A stretch of DNA of 64,000 nucleotides from Phormidium ambiguum IAM M-71 (GCF_001904725.1 NZ_MRCE01000016.1:1-64000); one strand, 5' to 3'. Shown: positions 9,195 through 18,776, numbered from the stretch's first letter. Made by a program: numbers and translations. Notes: generated by a model from the sequence alone, not told the origin.

Positions 9195-9407
9195 TTTATT
9201 CCGTCAAGGAAATAAAATCCACGTTTAGACTGAGGAATTTCTGGCGATCGGCGTGTAAGTTGTTAGTATCACTACCACAAACACTGAGTTGTTTTGTGTC
9301 TAGATCGACAATAAGTATTTTTGCGTTATATTAAGTTAAATTACAGAATGTAAAGCAATGCCAGTCAATGGCATTCTCACAATTACTTTGTACTAGGACG
9401 AAATTCT

Positions 9408-9938
9408 GTGACCTCATTACTACAACTTTCCCAAACTGAAGATCTAATCGCCGCATTTTTCCAAGAATCAGAGGGTACTTGGCATTCTGAAAGACGGTAC
9501 TACACTTTGCCACAGGTAGAAACCAAAGAAATGGTAAGTATTCTGACAATTGAGTTTTTGCCGCAGGGGAGGGAAGAATTGCGAGAATTAGCGCAACTGC
9601 ACGGTTTAACCGATGAAATTATTCTTAGTTGTGGTGCAAAGGTGAGTTGGGAAAGCAAGGAATCTGTCAGTGAGAAAAAGCAATCACAAGGAAAAACATT
9701 GTTTGGTGCTGCGGGGAATATTTTATACCGCGATCGCGGTTTCGCCACCTCAAAACCTGTAACAGCACAGTACTATTTTCCCAATCGACAAACCTTATGT
9801 TTACGAACAGAATACAACGATTCTGTATTTGAAGAAGAGTTAAAATTAGTGGGAAAAAATTACCGGACTAGACAATCAATTATTTCTCGCGCTGGGGAAC
9901 AATTAATGATTGGACAATATTTAGAAAAAAGAATTTAA
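9408..9938 (+). CDS. CpcS/CpeS-family bilin lyase-like protein
   Basis: A 176-residue lipocalin-fold protein resembling the CpcS/CpeS (DUF1001) chromophore lyases, which attach phycocyanobilin to Cys-82/84 type sites of phycobiliproteins. Features that fit the family are the opening TWHSERRYYTL, an acidic residue then SILTIEFL, a central GAKVSWES strand and the closing RTRQSIISRAGEQLMIGQYL. The start is GTG at 9408. It is divergent from the best-known CpcS proteins, so it may be one of the less studied subgroups and might not be an active lyase. No phycobiliprotein gene is adjacent. Confidence 0.7.
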   Translation: MTSLLQLSQTEDLIAAFFQESEGTWHSERRYYTLPQVETKEMVSILTIEFLPQGREELRELAQLHGLTDEIILSCGAKVSWESKESVSEKKQSQGKTLFGAAGNILYRDRGFATSKPVTAQYYFPNRQTLCLRTEYNDSVFEEELKLVGKNYRTRQSIISRAGEQLMIGQYLEKRI

Positions 9939-9969
9939 AAGGAGTTTCTCCTTCACTTTAAATTAGCAG

Positions 9970-10170
9970 TTAGTTAGTTGGCGATAAGTTAGTGGATAGT
10001 TTCCAACCAGATGCAACTAACATTTCAGTGTGACAACAAAGGCTAAAACCAAGTTTAGGATTGTATAGGGTAGCGTAAATCCCTACATTTGTTTCGCTTA
10101 ATTGCATAATATAAGCTTCTGTGCCTTTGCGATCGCAAATTAGTTTTTGTCCGACTTGCCAAGCTGTCAT
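9970..10170 (-). CDS. Small hypothetical protein
   Basis: A 66-residue open frame starting MTAWQVGQKLICDRKGTEAY. The sequence is protein-like (alternating hydrophobic pattern, three Cys, no low complexity) and would fold as a small beta-rich domain. It sits 31 bases past the convergent end of the CpcS-like gene. I do not recognise a family. It may be a genuine small cyanobacterial protein or a chance frame. Confidence 0.5.
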   Translation of the reverse strand: MTAWQVGQKLICDRKGTEAYIMQLSETNVGIYATLYNPKLGFSLCCHTEMLVASGWKLSTNLSPTN

Positions 10171-10518
10171 TGCTTATACCTAAATTCATCCTTCCTTTAA
10201 GTTACTATCTCATTAGCTAGTTTAAAATCCTGCTTTTGAATCACCCTAAAGGGTGACTTTATTTGGCAATTATTTTTTTGCCATTAACGTAAAAAAATAA
10301 TTGTTTTAAGTAACTAATCACTTCGGCTTTGCTAACTTCATCTTGTACTATTTACAACACTAAATTATATGCTCGATCGTTTTCCTTTGTTAAATTTGAA
10401 TAATAATTATTCAACCAATAAACCTCTCCAAAAATTAAAATTGCGTTGTCTAAAACATTTGTAGAGACGTTGTATGCAACGTCTCTACAATCTTTTTTGG
10501 ACAAGTCTAACGATCGAT
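10171..10518. other. Intergenic region downstream of flv2
   Basis: A 348-base AT-rich gap. It contains a small CACCCTAAAGGGTG palindrome near 10243 and the strong hairpin at 10459-10490. I see no coding frame or RNA gene. Confidence 0.6.
10459..10490. repeat. 14-bp stem hairpin repeat after flv2
   Basis: TTGTAGAGACGTTG (10459-10472) and CAACGTCTCTACAA (10477-10490) are perfect reverse complements around the 4-base loop TATG, followed by TCTTTTTT on the plus strand. The GTAGAGACGTTGC..CAACGTCTCTAC hairpin is a familiar interspersed element in cyanobacterial genomes. Its position 29 bases after the flv2 stop means it probably serves as, or reinforces, the transcript end, although the T-run is on the opposite strand. 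Confidence 0.8.
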
Positions 10519-12243
10519 TTAATAATAACTTCCAGACTTGCGATGATGAACAGCCGTAACAGCATCAGGCGTGAATACTTTTCCTTCATCAGCTATGGCA
10601 TAAACTAACCAATGATCGCCGCATTCCATCCGATTTTGTACCGTACATTCTAGATAAGCTAAAGCACCAGTTAAAATCGGAGAACCGTTTTTCGCATCTT
10701 CAGTTTCAATATCAGCAAAACGGTCTTCTCCGGGAGCAAAGTTTTTCATAAAATGCTTCCGTAACTGCCGCCCTTCTGCCAGAATATTTAACACAAACTT
10801 ATCGCCAATGTGAGTCATTGTTTCTAAAGCGCGATCTTTAGCAACAGCAACTGTAAGTCCAGGTGGGTTAAAAGTTGCTTGGGAAACCCAAGAAGCTAAC
10901 ATGGCACTTTTTAAGTCACCTTTTTTAGTAGTAACTACACACAAAGAACCAACAATTCTACCTACAGCTTGCTCGGTTCTTGCTGCTTGAGAGTCACCTA
11001 CAGGTTGACGCGAAGGGCGAATTTTTTTGGCTCTTTTCAATGCTTGAGCAAAGTCAGTTCCGGCTTCTTCACAATATTGTAATGTTGTATCTTCGGGTTT
11101 AAATTTAACCCGAATTGTCTCAAATCCAAACCGATAACCTGCGTCTTTTAGTTTACCTTCAATCAAATCAATTGCTTCACCACTCCAACCAAAAGAACCA
11201 AAAACTCCTGCTAATTTAGTTTTTGCTGCTGTGGATAAAACTATCCCTAAAGCTGTTTGAATTTGGGTTGGTGCATGACCTCCTAATGTAGGAGAACCGA
11301 TAATAAAACCATCGGCTTTTTCAATAGCAGCTTGAATTTCTGTGGGTTCAGAAAATTCACAATTAATTGTTTCAACGCTGACTCCAGATTTAGTAACGCC
11401 GCGTGCGATCGCTTGTGCCAAAGCAGCAGTATTCCCATAAGCGGAAGCATACAAAAGCGCCACAGTTGCTTCTTGATTCTTCTGTTGCTGACACCATTCC
11501 CGGTAAGATTTGGTCAAATCGGTTAAGCTATAAAGCACTAAAGGCCCATGACCTGTAGCATAGAATTTAACGTTAAAAGGGGCTAATTTTTCCAAGGCTG
11601 TTTCTACTTGACGCGCATGAGGAGCCATTAAACAATCGAAGTAGTAGCGTCTGTCCTCTTGGAAAATAGTCCAACCTTCATCAAATACTTGATCGCCGCA
11701 AATATGTGCGCCAAAAAGTTTATCAGTGAAGAGAATTTGGGTTTGAGGATCGTAAGTACAAAGTTGATCGGGCCAACGAGGACTAGGTGTAGCAATAAAT
11801 TCTAAATGATGTCCTTTACCAATATCTAAAGATTCTTCTCCCTTAACTACTAAAATGTTTAATTCTTGTTCTGCAAAGGCATTTCTCAAGGCGATCGCAC
11901 CAGGATTAGAACACACAAAAGTGATTTGCGGCGCTAACTCTAATAAAGCTTTTAAAGAAGTAGCGCGATTCGGATTCACATGACCCAAAATTACATAATC
12001 TAAAGTTTTTGGATCTATGTAACGTTGTAATGCTGTCAAGAATATTTCCGTAAAAGACTCTCCGGGAGGGTCAATTAAAACGGTTTTTTCGCCTTGAATT
12101 AAGTAAGAATTAGCCGTTGTTCCCCGTTGTAGAGCATATTCAATTTCAAATTTGAGCCGATCCCAAGTACGCGATCGCATTACTACTGTATCTAACCCGA
12201 TCGGTAAAACTTGCACATCTCTTTTTTTAGTTGTTTGGATCAT
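10519..12243 (-). CDS. flv2: Flavodiiron protein Flv2
   Basis: A 574-residue class C flavodiiron protein: beta-lactamase-like core (about 30-250), flavodoxin domain with VALLYASAYGNTAALAQAIA (about 255-395) and C-terminal flavin-reductase domain (about 425-574, with SLCVVTTKKGDLKSAMLASW). The canonical metal motif HxExDH is replaced by His88-Val-Asn90-Pro-Asn92-Arg93. Loss of acidic and His ligands marks the Flv1/Flv2 side of the family. With its operon position this identifies Flv2, which forms a heterodimer with Flv4 and protects photosystem II by accepting electrons at the acceptor side under low CO2 and high light. It is the last gene of the three-gene operon. Confidence 0.92.
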   Translation of the reverse strand: MIQTTKKRDVQVLPIGLDTVVMRSRTWDRLKFEIEYALQRGTTANSYLIQGEKTVLIDPPGESFTEIFLTALQRYIDPKTLDYVILGHVNPNRATSLKALLELAPQITFVCSNPGAIALRNAFAEQELNILVVKGEESLDIGKGHHLEFIATPSPRWPDQLCTYDPQTQILFTDKLFGAHICGDQVFDEGWTIFQEDRRYYFDCLMAPHARQVETALEKLAPFNVKFYATGHGPLVLYSLTDLTKSYREWCQQQKNQEATVALLYASAYGNTAALAQAIARGVTKSGVSVETINCEFSEPTEIQAAIEKADGFIIGSPTLGGHAPTQIQTALGIVLSTAAKTKLAGVFGSFGWSGEAIDLIEGKLKDAGYRFGFETIRVKFKPEDTTLQYCEEAGTDFAQALKRAKKIRPSRQPVGDSQAARTEQAVGRIVGSLCVVTTKKGDLKSAMLASWVSQATFNPPGLTVAVAKDRALETMTHIGDKFVLNILAEGRQLRKHFMKNFAPGEDRFADIETEDAKNGSPILTGALAYLECTVQNRMECGDHWLVYAIADEGKVFTPDAVTAVHHRKSGSYY

Positions 12244-12329
12244 GATTTTTTGAGGTATCTGGTAAAGGTTACTAGGGATATTGAAATCGTAGCCAAATTT
12301 AACAATCTCTAAAAAGTGGCAGATATCGT

Positions 12330-12911
12330 TTAGTGATGTTTACTCACTCCATTGCCATTGCTTTCTAAGACAGTATTAGCAATTTTGTAATCTTCTTGTT
12401 GCTTTTCTTCGGGTACTTGTAATTCATAAACTTCCTTTCCTTTATGTCTTAAAGAAATCATTTTTTCCGGGTCAATGCCATTAAATGTTGGCGGTAGCCA
12501 TGCTCTTACTATCAGGAGTAATGCCATAACTATCAAGAAAGCACAAGCAGATATAATTTGTGTCCAATGTGCTTCTAAAACTCCTCTTACCAAGACTTCT
12601 CTTAATACAGATACTATAGAAACTTCAACTGCAACTCCGATCGACACTCGTTGTTCTTGTAAGTAAATAATCAAAAGCCGGAACAATTCCACCAAAATTA
12701 ACAAGAAGAGAATATCCGATGTTACTACTTTGAAATTCAGAGGGGGGAGCAATTCAAAAAACATTGCTCTTAGCTGAATTGCCATTAAAGTAAATAAACC
12801 AATGCACAAAGAAATGATTAACAAATCCTGAATTGTTTCTAAAAATCGGACAATTCTGCTTTTATTTAACCATCCACCAGTTGTTGGCTCATTCTTTAAT
12901 ATATTGTACAT
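12330..12911 (-). CDS. Sll0218-like membrane protein of the flv4-2 operon
   Basis: A 193-residue membrane protein with a PsiE-like domain. Hydrophobic segments lie at about residues 28-53, 62-82 and 115-138, and the tail is soluble and charged. It lies between flv4 and flv2, 86 bases before flv2, exactly where Synechocystis carries sll0218. The Synechocystis protein is thylakoid-located and is reported to help photosystem II assembly or stability alongside Flv2/Flv4. The identification rests on gene order and topology, both of which fit well. Confidence 0.85.
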   Translation of the reverse strand: MYNILKNEPTTGGWLNKSRIVRFLETIQDLLIISLCIGLFTLMAIQLRAMFFELLPPLNFKVVTSDILFLLILVELFRLLIIYLQEQRVSIGVAVEVSIVSVLREVLVRGVLEAHWTQIISACAFLIVMALLLIVRAWLPPTFNGIDPEKMISLRHKGKEVYELQVPEEKQQEDYKIANTVLESNGNGVSKHH

Positions 12912-13040
12912 TTCTTGTTCCTCTATCTTGATAGTTTCAGCATAGCTTTAATTAAGTTATCGGTGAAGCTGTTTTCTATCAAAAAAACTAATCTTTTACA
13001 TCAATAACTTACTTGCCAAGAAGAGCCTCCAAACTAATAA

Positions 13041-13064
13041 AGAGGTAGGTAAAAACCTACCTCT
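13041..13064 (-). terminator. Hairpin between flv4 and the Sll0218-like gene
   Basis: AGAGGTAGGT (13041-13050) and ACCTACCTCT (13055-13064) form a perfect 10-bp stem with a 4-base loop, 24 bases after the flv4 stop. Read on the minus strand it is followed by TTATTAGTTTGG, a weak U-tract. It may be a leaky intrinsic terminator or an mRNA-stabilising hairpin that sets flv4 expression apart from the two downstream genes. Confidence 0.6.
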
Positions 13065-13088
13065 AACGAACAACAATCAAAGCAAAAA

Positions 13089-14810
13089 TTAGTAGTGATT
13101 TCCTACTTTTCTGTGGTGAACTGCGGTGAGAGAATCAGCTTTACTAACTCTGCCACTTTCTACGGTTGCATAAACAATATAATGATCGCTGCATTCCAAC
13201 CGACTAACTACTTGGCATTCTACATAAGCAAGAGCATCGGTTAATATTGGGCAACCATTTTCTGCTGATTGAGTTTTGATTCCAGCAAAACGATCGGCCC
13301 CTGGAGCAAATCGCTTTAAAAAGTGTTTCATTAATGATTGATAATTGCCTTCTTCCAACACATTTAAAACGAATTTATCTCCCGTGTGCATCAAAGATTC
13401 GATCGCCCGATCTTTAGCCACAGCAATGGTAATACCCAAAGGTTTGAAACTTGCTTGTACTACCCAAGAAGCTAACATCGCGCTGCTAACATCACCTTTT
13501 TTGGCAGTAATAATGTAGAGTCCACCGCTAATTCTTCCCAAAGCTTTATCCAGATCGCTATCAAGGGATTTCATTTGCTTAATACTGCGATCGCGGCTCA
13601 AAAACTGCCCCAAGTCTGTACCTGCTTCTTCACAAAGTTGGTAAGTTCCTTCTCCCGGTGTTTCAGTAACTCGAACTGGAGGAAAAGCTTCAATTAAACC
13701 TAACTCTTTAAACTTATTTCGTAGCGGATAAACTGATTCATCTTCGTTCCCACCTGATTCAAACAAACCAAAACTTTGTTTTGCTTTAGCAGCTGCCAAA
13801 ATCGTACTTAATCCTGCTTGAGCGACATTAGCACCCGATAAAGGAGGCATTCCAATTACAATACCGGAAGCATTGCTGACTAATTCAGTAATTTCCTGTG
13901 GTTCAGCTGATTTTAAATCCATCATTTCAACAGCTACACCAGTTTTGATAATCCCGTGAGCGATCGTTTGGGAAAGGCGATCGCTAAAACCATAATCAGA
14001 AACATAAAATACAGCCACATTTGTTTCCGCTTTAGTTTGTTCCTGACTCCAAGTTTGGTAACGACCAGTTAATTCCTTAACATGATGAAATAATAAAGGC
14101 CCATGACCCGTAGCAACAGTAGTAATTCCGGGTAATTCTCTCATTCGCTTCAAAGCTGAGAGTACCGATCGCGCATTTGGCCCCATCAAACATTCGTAAT
14201 AATATTTAAAATCCTCTTCAATTACTGCCAAATCTTCATCAAACAAGCTATCGGAACAATAGTGCATTCCAAAAGCGTCACAAGTGTAAATAATTTGTGT
14301 TTTATGATCGAAAGAAAAAATAGTGTCAGGCCAATGTAAATTAGGAGCACTCACAAATTCCAATTCATGACCATTACCTAAATTTAATTTGTCCCCATTT
14401 TTAACAATCCGCCGTTCAAAAGGATGATGAACTAAATTTTCTAAAAATTGAATTGCCACTTTCGAGCCAACTACAGTAACATTAGGCGCTAGTTGTAAAA
14501 TATCCTTTACTAACCCGCTGTGGTCTGGCTCAGTGTGACTGATAATTAAATAATCGATTTTCTCTGGGTCAATTAAGCCTTTCAGAGTGTCCAGATATAA
14601 CTGGCGAAACTTCTCATGGGAAGTGTCCACCAAAGCTGTTTGCTCACCCTGAATTAAAAAGGAATTGTACGTCGTGCCATTTTGTAGACCAAATTCAATG
14701 TCAAAACGATCTCGATCCCAATCTAAAGACCGAATTGCCTTCGTCTCTGAACCAATATCTTGCGTCTGTATTGTTAAACGCTTTTGGGTTTTTTCAGTGA
14801 GCAATACCAT
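13089..14810 (-). CDS. flv4: Flavodiiron protein Flv4
   Basis: A 573-residue three-domain flavodiiron protein, first gene of the flv4-2 operon. The beta-lactamase-like core keeps the canonical diiron motif HTEPDH (His92, Glu94, Asp96, His97). A flavodoxin domain follows (VAVFYVSDYGFSDRLSQTIA), then a flavin-reductase domain (GLYIITAKKGDVSSAMLASW). Intact ligands place it on the Flv3/Flv4 side, in contrast to flv2. The start is the ATG at 14808-14810, which has a strong ribosome site AAGGAGG at 14817-14823. An in-frame TTG at 14831 would overlap that site and is rejected. Flv4 with Flv2 relieves electron pressure on photosystem II. In relatives the operon is induced by low CO2. Confidence 0.93.
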   Translation of the reverse strand: MVLLTEKTQKRLTIQTQDIGSETKAIRSLDWDRDRFDIEFGLQNGTTYNSFLIQGEQTALVDTSHEKFRQLYLDTLKGLIDPEKIDYLIISHTEPDHSGLVKDILQLAPNVTVVGSKVAIQFLENLVHHPFERRIVKNGDKLNLGNGHELEFVSAPNLHWPDTIFSFDHKTQIIYTCDAFGMHYCSDSLFDEDLAVIEEDFKYYYECLMGPNARSVLSALKRMRELPGITTVATGHGPLLFHHVKELTGRYQTWSQEQTKAETNVAVFYVSDYGFSDRLSQTIAHGIIKTGVAVEMMDLKSAEPQEITELVSNASGIVIGMPPLSGANVAQAGLSTILAAAKAKQSFGLFESGGNEDESVYPLRNKFKELGLIEAFPPVRVTETPGEGTYQLCEEAGTDLGQFLSRDRSIKQMKSLDSDLDKALGRISGGLYIITAKKGDVSSAMLASWVVQASFKPLGITIAVAKDRAIESLMHTGDKFVLNVLEEGNYQSLMKHFLKRFAPGADRFAGIKTQSAENGCPILTDALAYVECQVVSRLECSDHYIVYATVESGRVSKADSLTAVHHRKVGNHY

Positions 14811-14816
14811 ATCTAG

Positions 14817-14823
14817 CCTCCTT
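14817..14823 (-). promoter_or_regulatory. Strong ribosome-binding site of flv4
   Basis: AAGGAGG on the minus strand, 6 bases before the ATG at 14810. It decides the start codon of flv4 against the upstream in-frame TTG. Confidence 0.8.
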
Positions 14824-14923
14824 TCTGGCAACCCGGAGAAAATTTGTCTGACTTTATTCTTACATGATTAAAGTTTAAAGATTTATTAAAAAACCTATAG
14901 CTGAGTTAAAAAACATAAATACA

Positions 14924-15664
14924 GTGAAACGGCAGAACGACAAAAAACACAATCCTTGGTTAGCTTTGACGATCGGGAACTCCCGATTACACTGGGCTAA
15001 GTTTAGCGGCGCGAAACTCGTCGAAGCTTGGGACACAGAACGTTTAGGGTCTGGCGACGAAAGATTAGCTTCTGGGGAATGGAAGCAACTCCCCTTATAC
15101 ATCGCTTCGGTTGTGCCTTCAGAAACGATATTTTGGCAAAATTTCCCTAACGTCAAGGTAATTAATCGTGACCACATCCCCTTGAAAGGAATGTATTCGA
15201 GTTTAGGAATCGATCGCGCTTTAGCAGTTTTAGGCGCAGGCGCAACTTCCGGTTGGCCAGTATTAGTAATTGATGGCGGTACAGCACTCACTTTGACAGG
15301 CGCAAACGAACAACACCAACTCATCGGCGGTGCAATTTTCCCTGGCTTAAAATTACAAATCAAATCTTTAGCAGATGGAACGGCGGCTTTACCACAAATT
15401 CAACTATCGGGTCAACTTCCTTCCCGTTGGGCATTAGATACCAAATCAGCGATTCAAAGCGGCATAGTTTACACAGTATTAGCCGGAATTGCTAATTATA
15501 TGCAAGCTTGGTGGCGGGAATTTCCCAAAGGACAAGTTGTGTTAACAGGTGGCGATCGCACTCTCCTGTTTAGCTATTTAGAATCCCTATTTCCCGACCT
15601 AGCTAAAAAAACCAAAGTCGATCCCCATTTAATTTTTTGGGGAATCAGAGAGTTAGTTATTTAG
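14924..15664 (+). CDS. coaX: Type III pantothenate kinase CoaX
   Basis: CoaX phosphorylates pantothenate, the first committed step of coenzyme A synthesis, in the cytosol. This 246-residue protein shows the ASKHA-fold motifs of type III kinases: LALTIGNSRLHWAKF (phosphate 1), SLGIDRALAVLGA, VIDGGTALTLTGA (phosphate 2) and VVLTGGD. Type III enzymes are not feedback-inhibited by CoA, unlike type I. The start is GTG at 14924; ATG alternatives lie too far inside. It is divergent from flv4 with a 113-base gap. Confidence 0.93.
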   Translation: MKRQNDKKHNPWLALTIGNSRLHWAKFSGAKLVEAWDTERLGSGDERLASGEWKQLPLYIASVVPSETIFWQNFPNVKVINRDHIPLKGMYSSLGIDRALAVLGAGATSGWPVLVIDGGTALTLTGANEQHQLIGGAIFPGLKLQIKSLADGTAALPQIQLSGQLPSRWALDTKSAIQSGIVYTVLAGIANYMQAWWREFPKGQVVLTGGDRTLLFSYLESLFPDLAKKTKVDPHLIFWGIRELVI

Positions 15665-15751
15665 TTATTAGTTATTGATCGTTAGAGCAGTTGAAACTTC
15701 TTCAAAAATCAACATCGAAGCTGTTTCCCTGCCAGTCTGCTGCCTTCTGTA

Positions 15752-16207
15752 TTAGGCTATTGCAGATATACCATTGAGGTAATCTTGTAATTGGCGATCG
15801 TGATCGTGACTTAAATCGCCTTTGGGTAAAGATCCGATCGCAAAAGCTTCTACTTCACTCACTTCTAAAGTATCTTTAGGCTTCATCGTGCCCTGAACCT
15901 CTACTTCTACAAGTACGGAAATAGAATGAATTCTCGGATCTCGATCGGGCGCAGAATAAACACCAACTAAACGACGAATTTTCACCACATTTAGTCCAGT
16001 TTCTTCTTCTAACTCCCGCTCAATTGTTGTCGGAATATCCTCACCCCAATTGACAATTCCCCCAGGTAAACTCCATTTTCCCGTATCATTTCGCCGAATT
16101 AAAACTATGCGACCATCAGGTAAAATGGGAATCATTGTCGTGCCTGTAACTGGATGCCGAAATATAATACCAAGTACAGTTTGAAAAAATTGCCATAATC
16201 GAAGCAT
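15752..16207 (-). CDS. Nudix hydrolase
   Basis: A 151-residue Nudix pyrophosphohydrolase. The Nudix box is complete: GIVNWGEDIPTTIERELEEE then TGL, giving G-x5-E-x7-RELEEETGL at about residues 50-72. These enzymes hydrolyse nucleoside diphosphates linked to another moiety using Mg2+ held by the box glutamates. The substrate cannot be predicted; the N-terminal hydrophobic helix (MLRLWQFFQTVLGIIF) is a feature of one cyanobacterial Nudix group. The start is the ATG at 16205-16207; the earlier in-frame starts are TTG or GTG. Confidence 0.88.
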   Translation of the reverse strand: MLRLWQFFQTVLGIIFRHPVTGTTMIPILPDGRIVLIRRNDTGKWSLPGGIVNWGEDIPTTIERELEEETGLNVVKIRRLVGVYSAPDRDPRIHSISVLVEVEVQGTMKPKDTLEVSEVEAFAIGSLPKGDLSHDHDRQLQDYLNGISAIA

Positions 16208-16530
16208 ATACACCAACAACGGTACAACCAGCGATAATTTTAGCTTTGTTTTAAGAAATTATTCACAGACCAAGACTTTTTGATTATAGTCGCAACAGTA
16301 TCTTAAAATAAGAATTTTTCAATTCTCCCCTTCGCTGTTATGATCAACACTACGGATGCAAGTAATGCACTTTCGTCTGAATTACTTATTCAGATCGCAG
16401 CAGCAGTAGATTTAAGTGGTCGTTGAATTCCCAAAATCTCGCAAGCTCAGGCGTTCGGGTATGGAATCATGACGGCAAGTACTCAAATGCCCTAAAGTGG
16501 TAATTCTGGTTGTTTATCAATGAGGTGAAT
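16208..16530. other. Intergenic region with a possible 28-codon ORF
   Basis: A 323-base gap. A short frame at 16340-16426 would encode a 28-residue peptide beginning MINTTDASNALSSELLIQ and ending LSGR. It has no clear ribosome site, so I do not call it a gene. The rest, including the leader of the small basic protein gene, shows no hairpin or RNA I recognise. Confidence 0.4.
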
Positions 16531-16719
16531 ATGTCGAAGCGCCGCAACCCCAAAAAAGAAAAGGCGCAGCGTAATAAAGCTTATGCTCGCAAGTTTCGTA
16601 AACGTCAAACTACAGGTCGATTCTCTAAGAATCGTAACTGGAAGGGTGGGAAAAGCAATGAAAACGCCGCAGAAAGTCAAGATGATGAACTAGAAGCAGG
16701 CGGACAAGAACAGTATTAA
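16531..16719 (+). CDS. Small basic conserved protein
   Basis: A 62-residue protein whose first 45 residues are strongly basic (MSKRRNPKKEKAQRNKAYAR then KFRKRQTTGRFSKN) and whose last 15 are acidic (DDELEAGGQEQY). The ATG at 16531 has GAGGTG 5 bases upstream; an in-frame ATG seven codons earlier (16510) has none. The composition suggests an RNA- or ribosome-associated protein. I believe short proteins of this type are conserved in cyanobacteria but cannot name a function. Confidence 0.7.
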   Translation: MSKRRNPKKEKAQRNKAYARKFRKRQTTGRFSKNRNWKGGKSNENAAESQDDELEAGGQEQY

Positions 16720-16934
16720 TCTGTCTGTCTAGTAAAAAAGGGAGTATTTTGGCGTTGAAGGGGAAGTAGTGCAAACAGGCACAAAGCAAAGAGCATAAAG
16801 CAGAAGGGAAAAAAGCTGAACAAACGCTTTTTTCCCTTTGTTAGCTGCTCAATCATTTTTGCTTTGTCGCACTAGTGCCCCTGAAGCCCACTCTCCCAAT
16901 TAATTGGGCGACGATCGAGCAGTTGAACAACCTT

Positions 16935-18323
16935 TTAGGAGTTGTTGCTGCGAGAGCGAGCAGCTTGAAGAGCTTGTCTTACCTGCTCAAAGCCAGTACC
17001 GCCGTAACTGTTGCGGGCTGCTACCACTTGTTTGGGAGCGATCGCCTCATAAATATCGGCTGCAAAAGCTGGGTGAAGTGCTTGCCATTCTTCTATGGTT
17101 AAGTCCTTCAACAGCTTATTCGCAGCAATACAAGTTTTCACGACTTTGCCAACCAAATTGTAAGCTTCTCGGAAAGGAACGCCCCTAGCAGCTAAGTAAT
17201 CCGCCACATCTGTAGCATTGGAAAAATCTTCCTCCACAGCAGCAGCAAGTCGTTGGGTGCGAAATTCTAAACCTTCCCGCATTAAAATGGTCATTGCTTC
17301 TAAGCAAGCCTGTACCGTTTTTACGCCATCAAACAAAGCTTCCTTATCATCTTGTAAGTCCTTGTTGTAAGCTAACGGCAATCCCTTCATTAACACCAAC
17401 ATAGCTTGCAAATGTCCAAATACGCGCCCAGATTTTCCCCGCACTAGTTCTGGTACGTCGGGATTTTTCTTTTGGGGCATAATACTGGAACCAGTGGCGC
17501 AGCTATCTTTGAGGGTGACGAAGCCAAATTCTTGGGATGACCACAGAATGACTTCTTCACTCATGCGGCTGAGGTGAACCATAATTAAACTGGCGGCGCA
17601 GAGAAACTCGATCGCAAAATCTCGATCGCTCACCCCATCCATACTATTAGCGTAAACTCCGCCAAAATTCAGTAACTCAGCTGTGTAGTGGCGATCGATC
17701 GGGAAAGTTGTCCCAGCCAAAGCCCCAGATCCCAAAGGCGAAATATTGACTCTTTGGTAAATTTCCCCCAACCTTTGCCAATCCCGGTTGAGCATTTCAA
17801 AATAAGCTAATAAATGATGCGCTAAAGATACAGGTTGGGCGCGTTGTAAGTGAGTATAACCAGGAATTAAAGTTTCTACATTAGATTCCGCCAAATCCAG
17901 CAACACAGCTTGAAATTCCCGAATTTGCTCCCGAATTTGGCTAATTTGGTCACGTAGATACAACCTAGTATCAGTTCCAACTTGGTCATTGCGCGATCTT
18001 GCTGTGTGTAACTTTTTACCCACATCGCCTTTGAGTTCTGTTAAGCGACGTTCCACCGCAAAATGCACATCTTCCGCATCCACACCTGGCTGGAAAAGCC
18101 CCTGACGATATTCTTGCCGAATCCGTTCTAGCCCTTCCACCAATTGCTCGCCTTCTTCCGACGAAATAATGCCCGTTTTGGCAAGCATTTTCGCATGAGC
18201 GATCGATCCTGTAATATCGTACTCAATCAGTTCAATGTCAAAACTGATACTAGCATTGAACCGAGCGATCGCTGGATGCAAAGCTGATTCAAAGCGTTGA
18301 CTCCAGGTTTGTTGTTCAGTCAT
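16935..18323 (-). CDS. argH: Argininosuccinate lyase ArgH
   Basis: ArgH splits argininosuccinate into arginine and fumarate, the last step of arginine biosynthesis. The 462-residue protein carries the fumarase/aspartase superfamily signature [12 protein letters not shown], the HTARSRNDQ segment and the TxHLQRAQP active-site stretch ([16 protein letters not shown]), so all expected catalytic regions are intact. It is the last gene of a minus-strand series running from the DUF502 gene at 24234, although terminators and gaps divide that series. Confidence 0.97.
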   Translation of the reverse strand: MTEQQTWSQRFESALHPAIARFNASISFDIELIEYDITGSIAHAKMLAKTGIISSEEGEQLVEGLERIRQEYRQGLFQPGVDAEDVHFAVERRLTELKGDVGKKLHTARSRNDQVGTDTRLYLRDQISQIREQIREFQAVLLDLAESNVETLIPGYTHLQRAQPVSLAHHLLAYFEMLNRDWQRLGEIYQRVNISPLGSGALAGTTFPIDRHYTAELLNFGGVYANSMDGVSDRDFAIEFLCAASLIMVHLSRMSEEVILWSSQEFGFVTLKDSCATGSSIMPQKKNPDVPELVRGKSGRVFGHLQAMLVLMKGLPLAYNKDLQDDKEALFDGVKTVQACLEAMTILMREGLEFRTQRLAAAVEEDFSNATDVADYLAARGVPFREAYNLVGKVVKTCIAANKLLKDLTIEEWQALHPAFAADIYEAIAPKQVVAARNSYGGTGFEQVRQALQAARSRSNNS

Positions 18324-18518
18324 TCGATTTGAGATTTTAGATTTTAGATTTTAGATTGACCCTACAGATCGATCTGTAGCCGTTGGTGTAAAACTAAAAA
18401 ATTTTTTGTTTGCGGCTTCAGTCGATCGGACATTATGTAGGTAAAGTATTAAATGCAAAACTTTCTGCTTGACCAGCAGATTTAATTGAGGAAACTATAG
18501 TCAACAGTTTGCAGCGAA

Positions 18519-18776
18519 TTAACCGAAGGTAGTAAACCCTTTAATGAAATAGCCCAGAATTAGGCCAATAATCATCGCCCAAATTTGACCTGTTTGGACA
18601 AAATGATTCCAAGCACCTTGCACCTGTCCCCAGAGATTAGTTTCTCTGACTTGAATTGCCAATACTATTAACCAGTAAGGCATTTTCGCCACTAACATCG
18701 GCAGTGAATCGTTTCCATAAACTTGAAGTGATAACCAACTAGTCATTGTTTGCATCAGGTTAACGACCATAGCCAT
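18519..18776 (-). CDS. Small membrane protein, unknown function
   Basis: An 85-residue protein with two hydrophobic stretches, about residues 26-43 (LPMLVAKMPYWLIVLAIQV) and 62-80 (QIWAMIIGLILGYFIKGFT). It lies between argH and the GAF-SpoIIE gene on the same strand with its own gaps of about 110-200 bases. The sequence looks evolved rather than random and I consider it a real gene. No family recognised. Confidence 0.65.
   Translation of the reverse strand: MAMVVNLMQTMTSWLSLQVYGNDSLPMLVAKMPYWLIVLAIQVRETNLWGQVQGAWNHFVQTGQIWAMIIGLILGYFIKGFTTFG

Noticed and set aside
10519-14810. Tandem duplication of one flavodiiron gene
   Set aside because: The two differ in their metal-ligand motifs and flank an Sll0218-like gene, which is the known flv4-2 operon order, so they are ancient paralogues.
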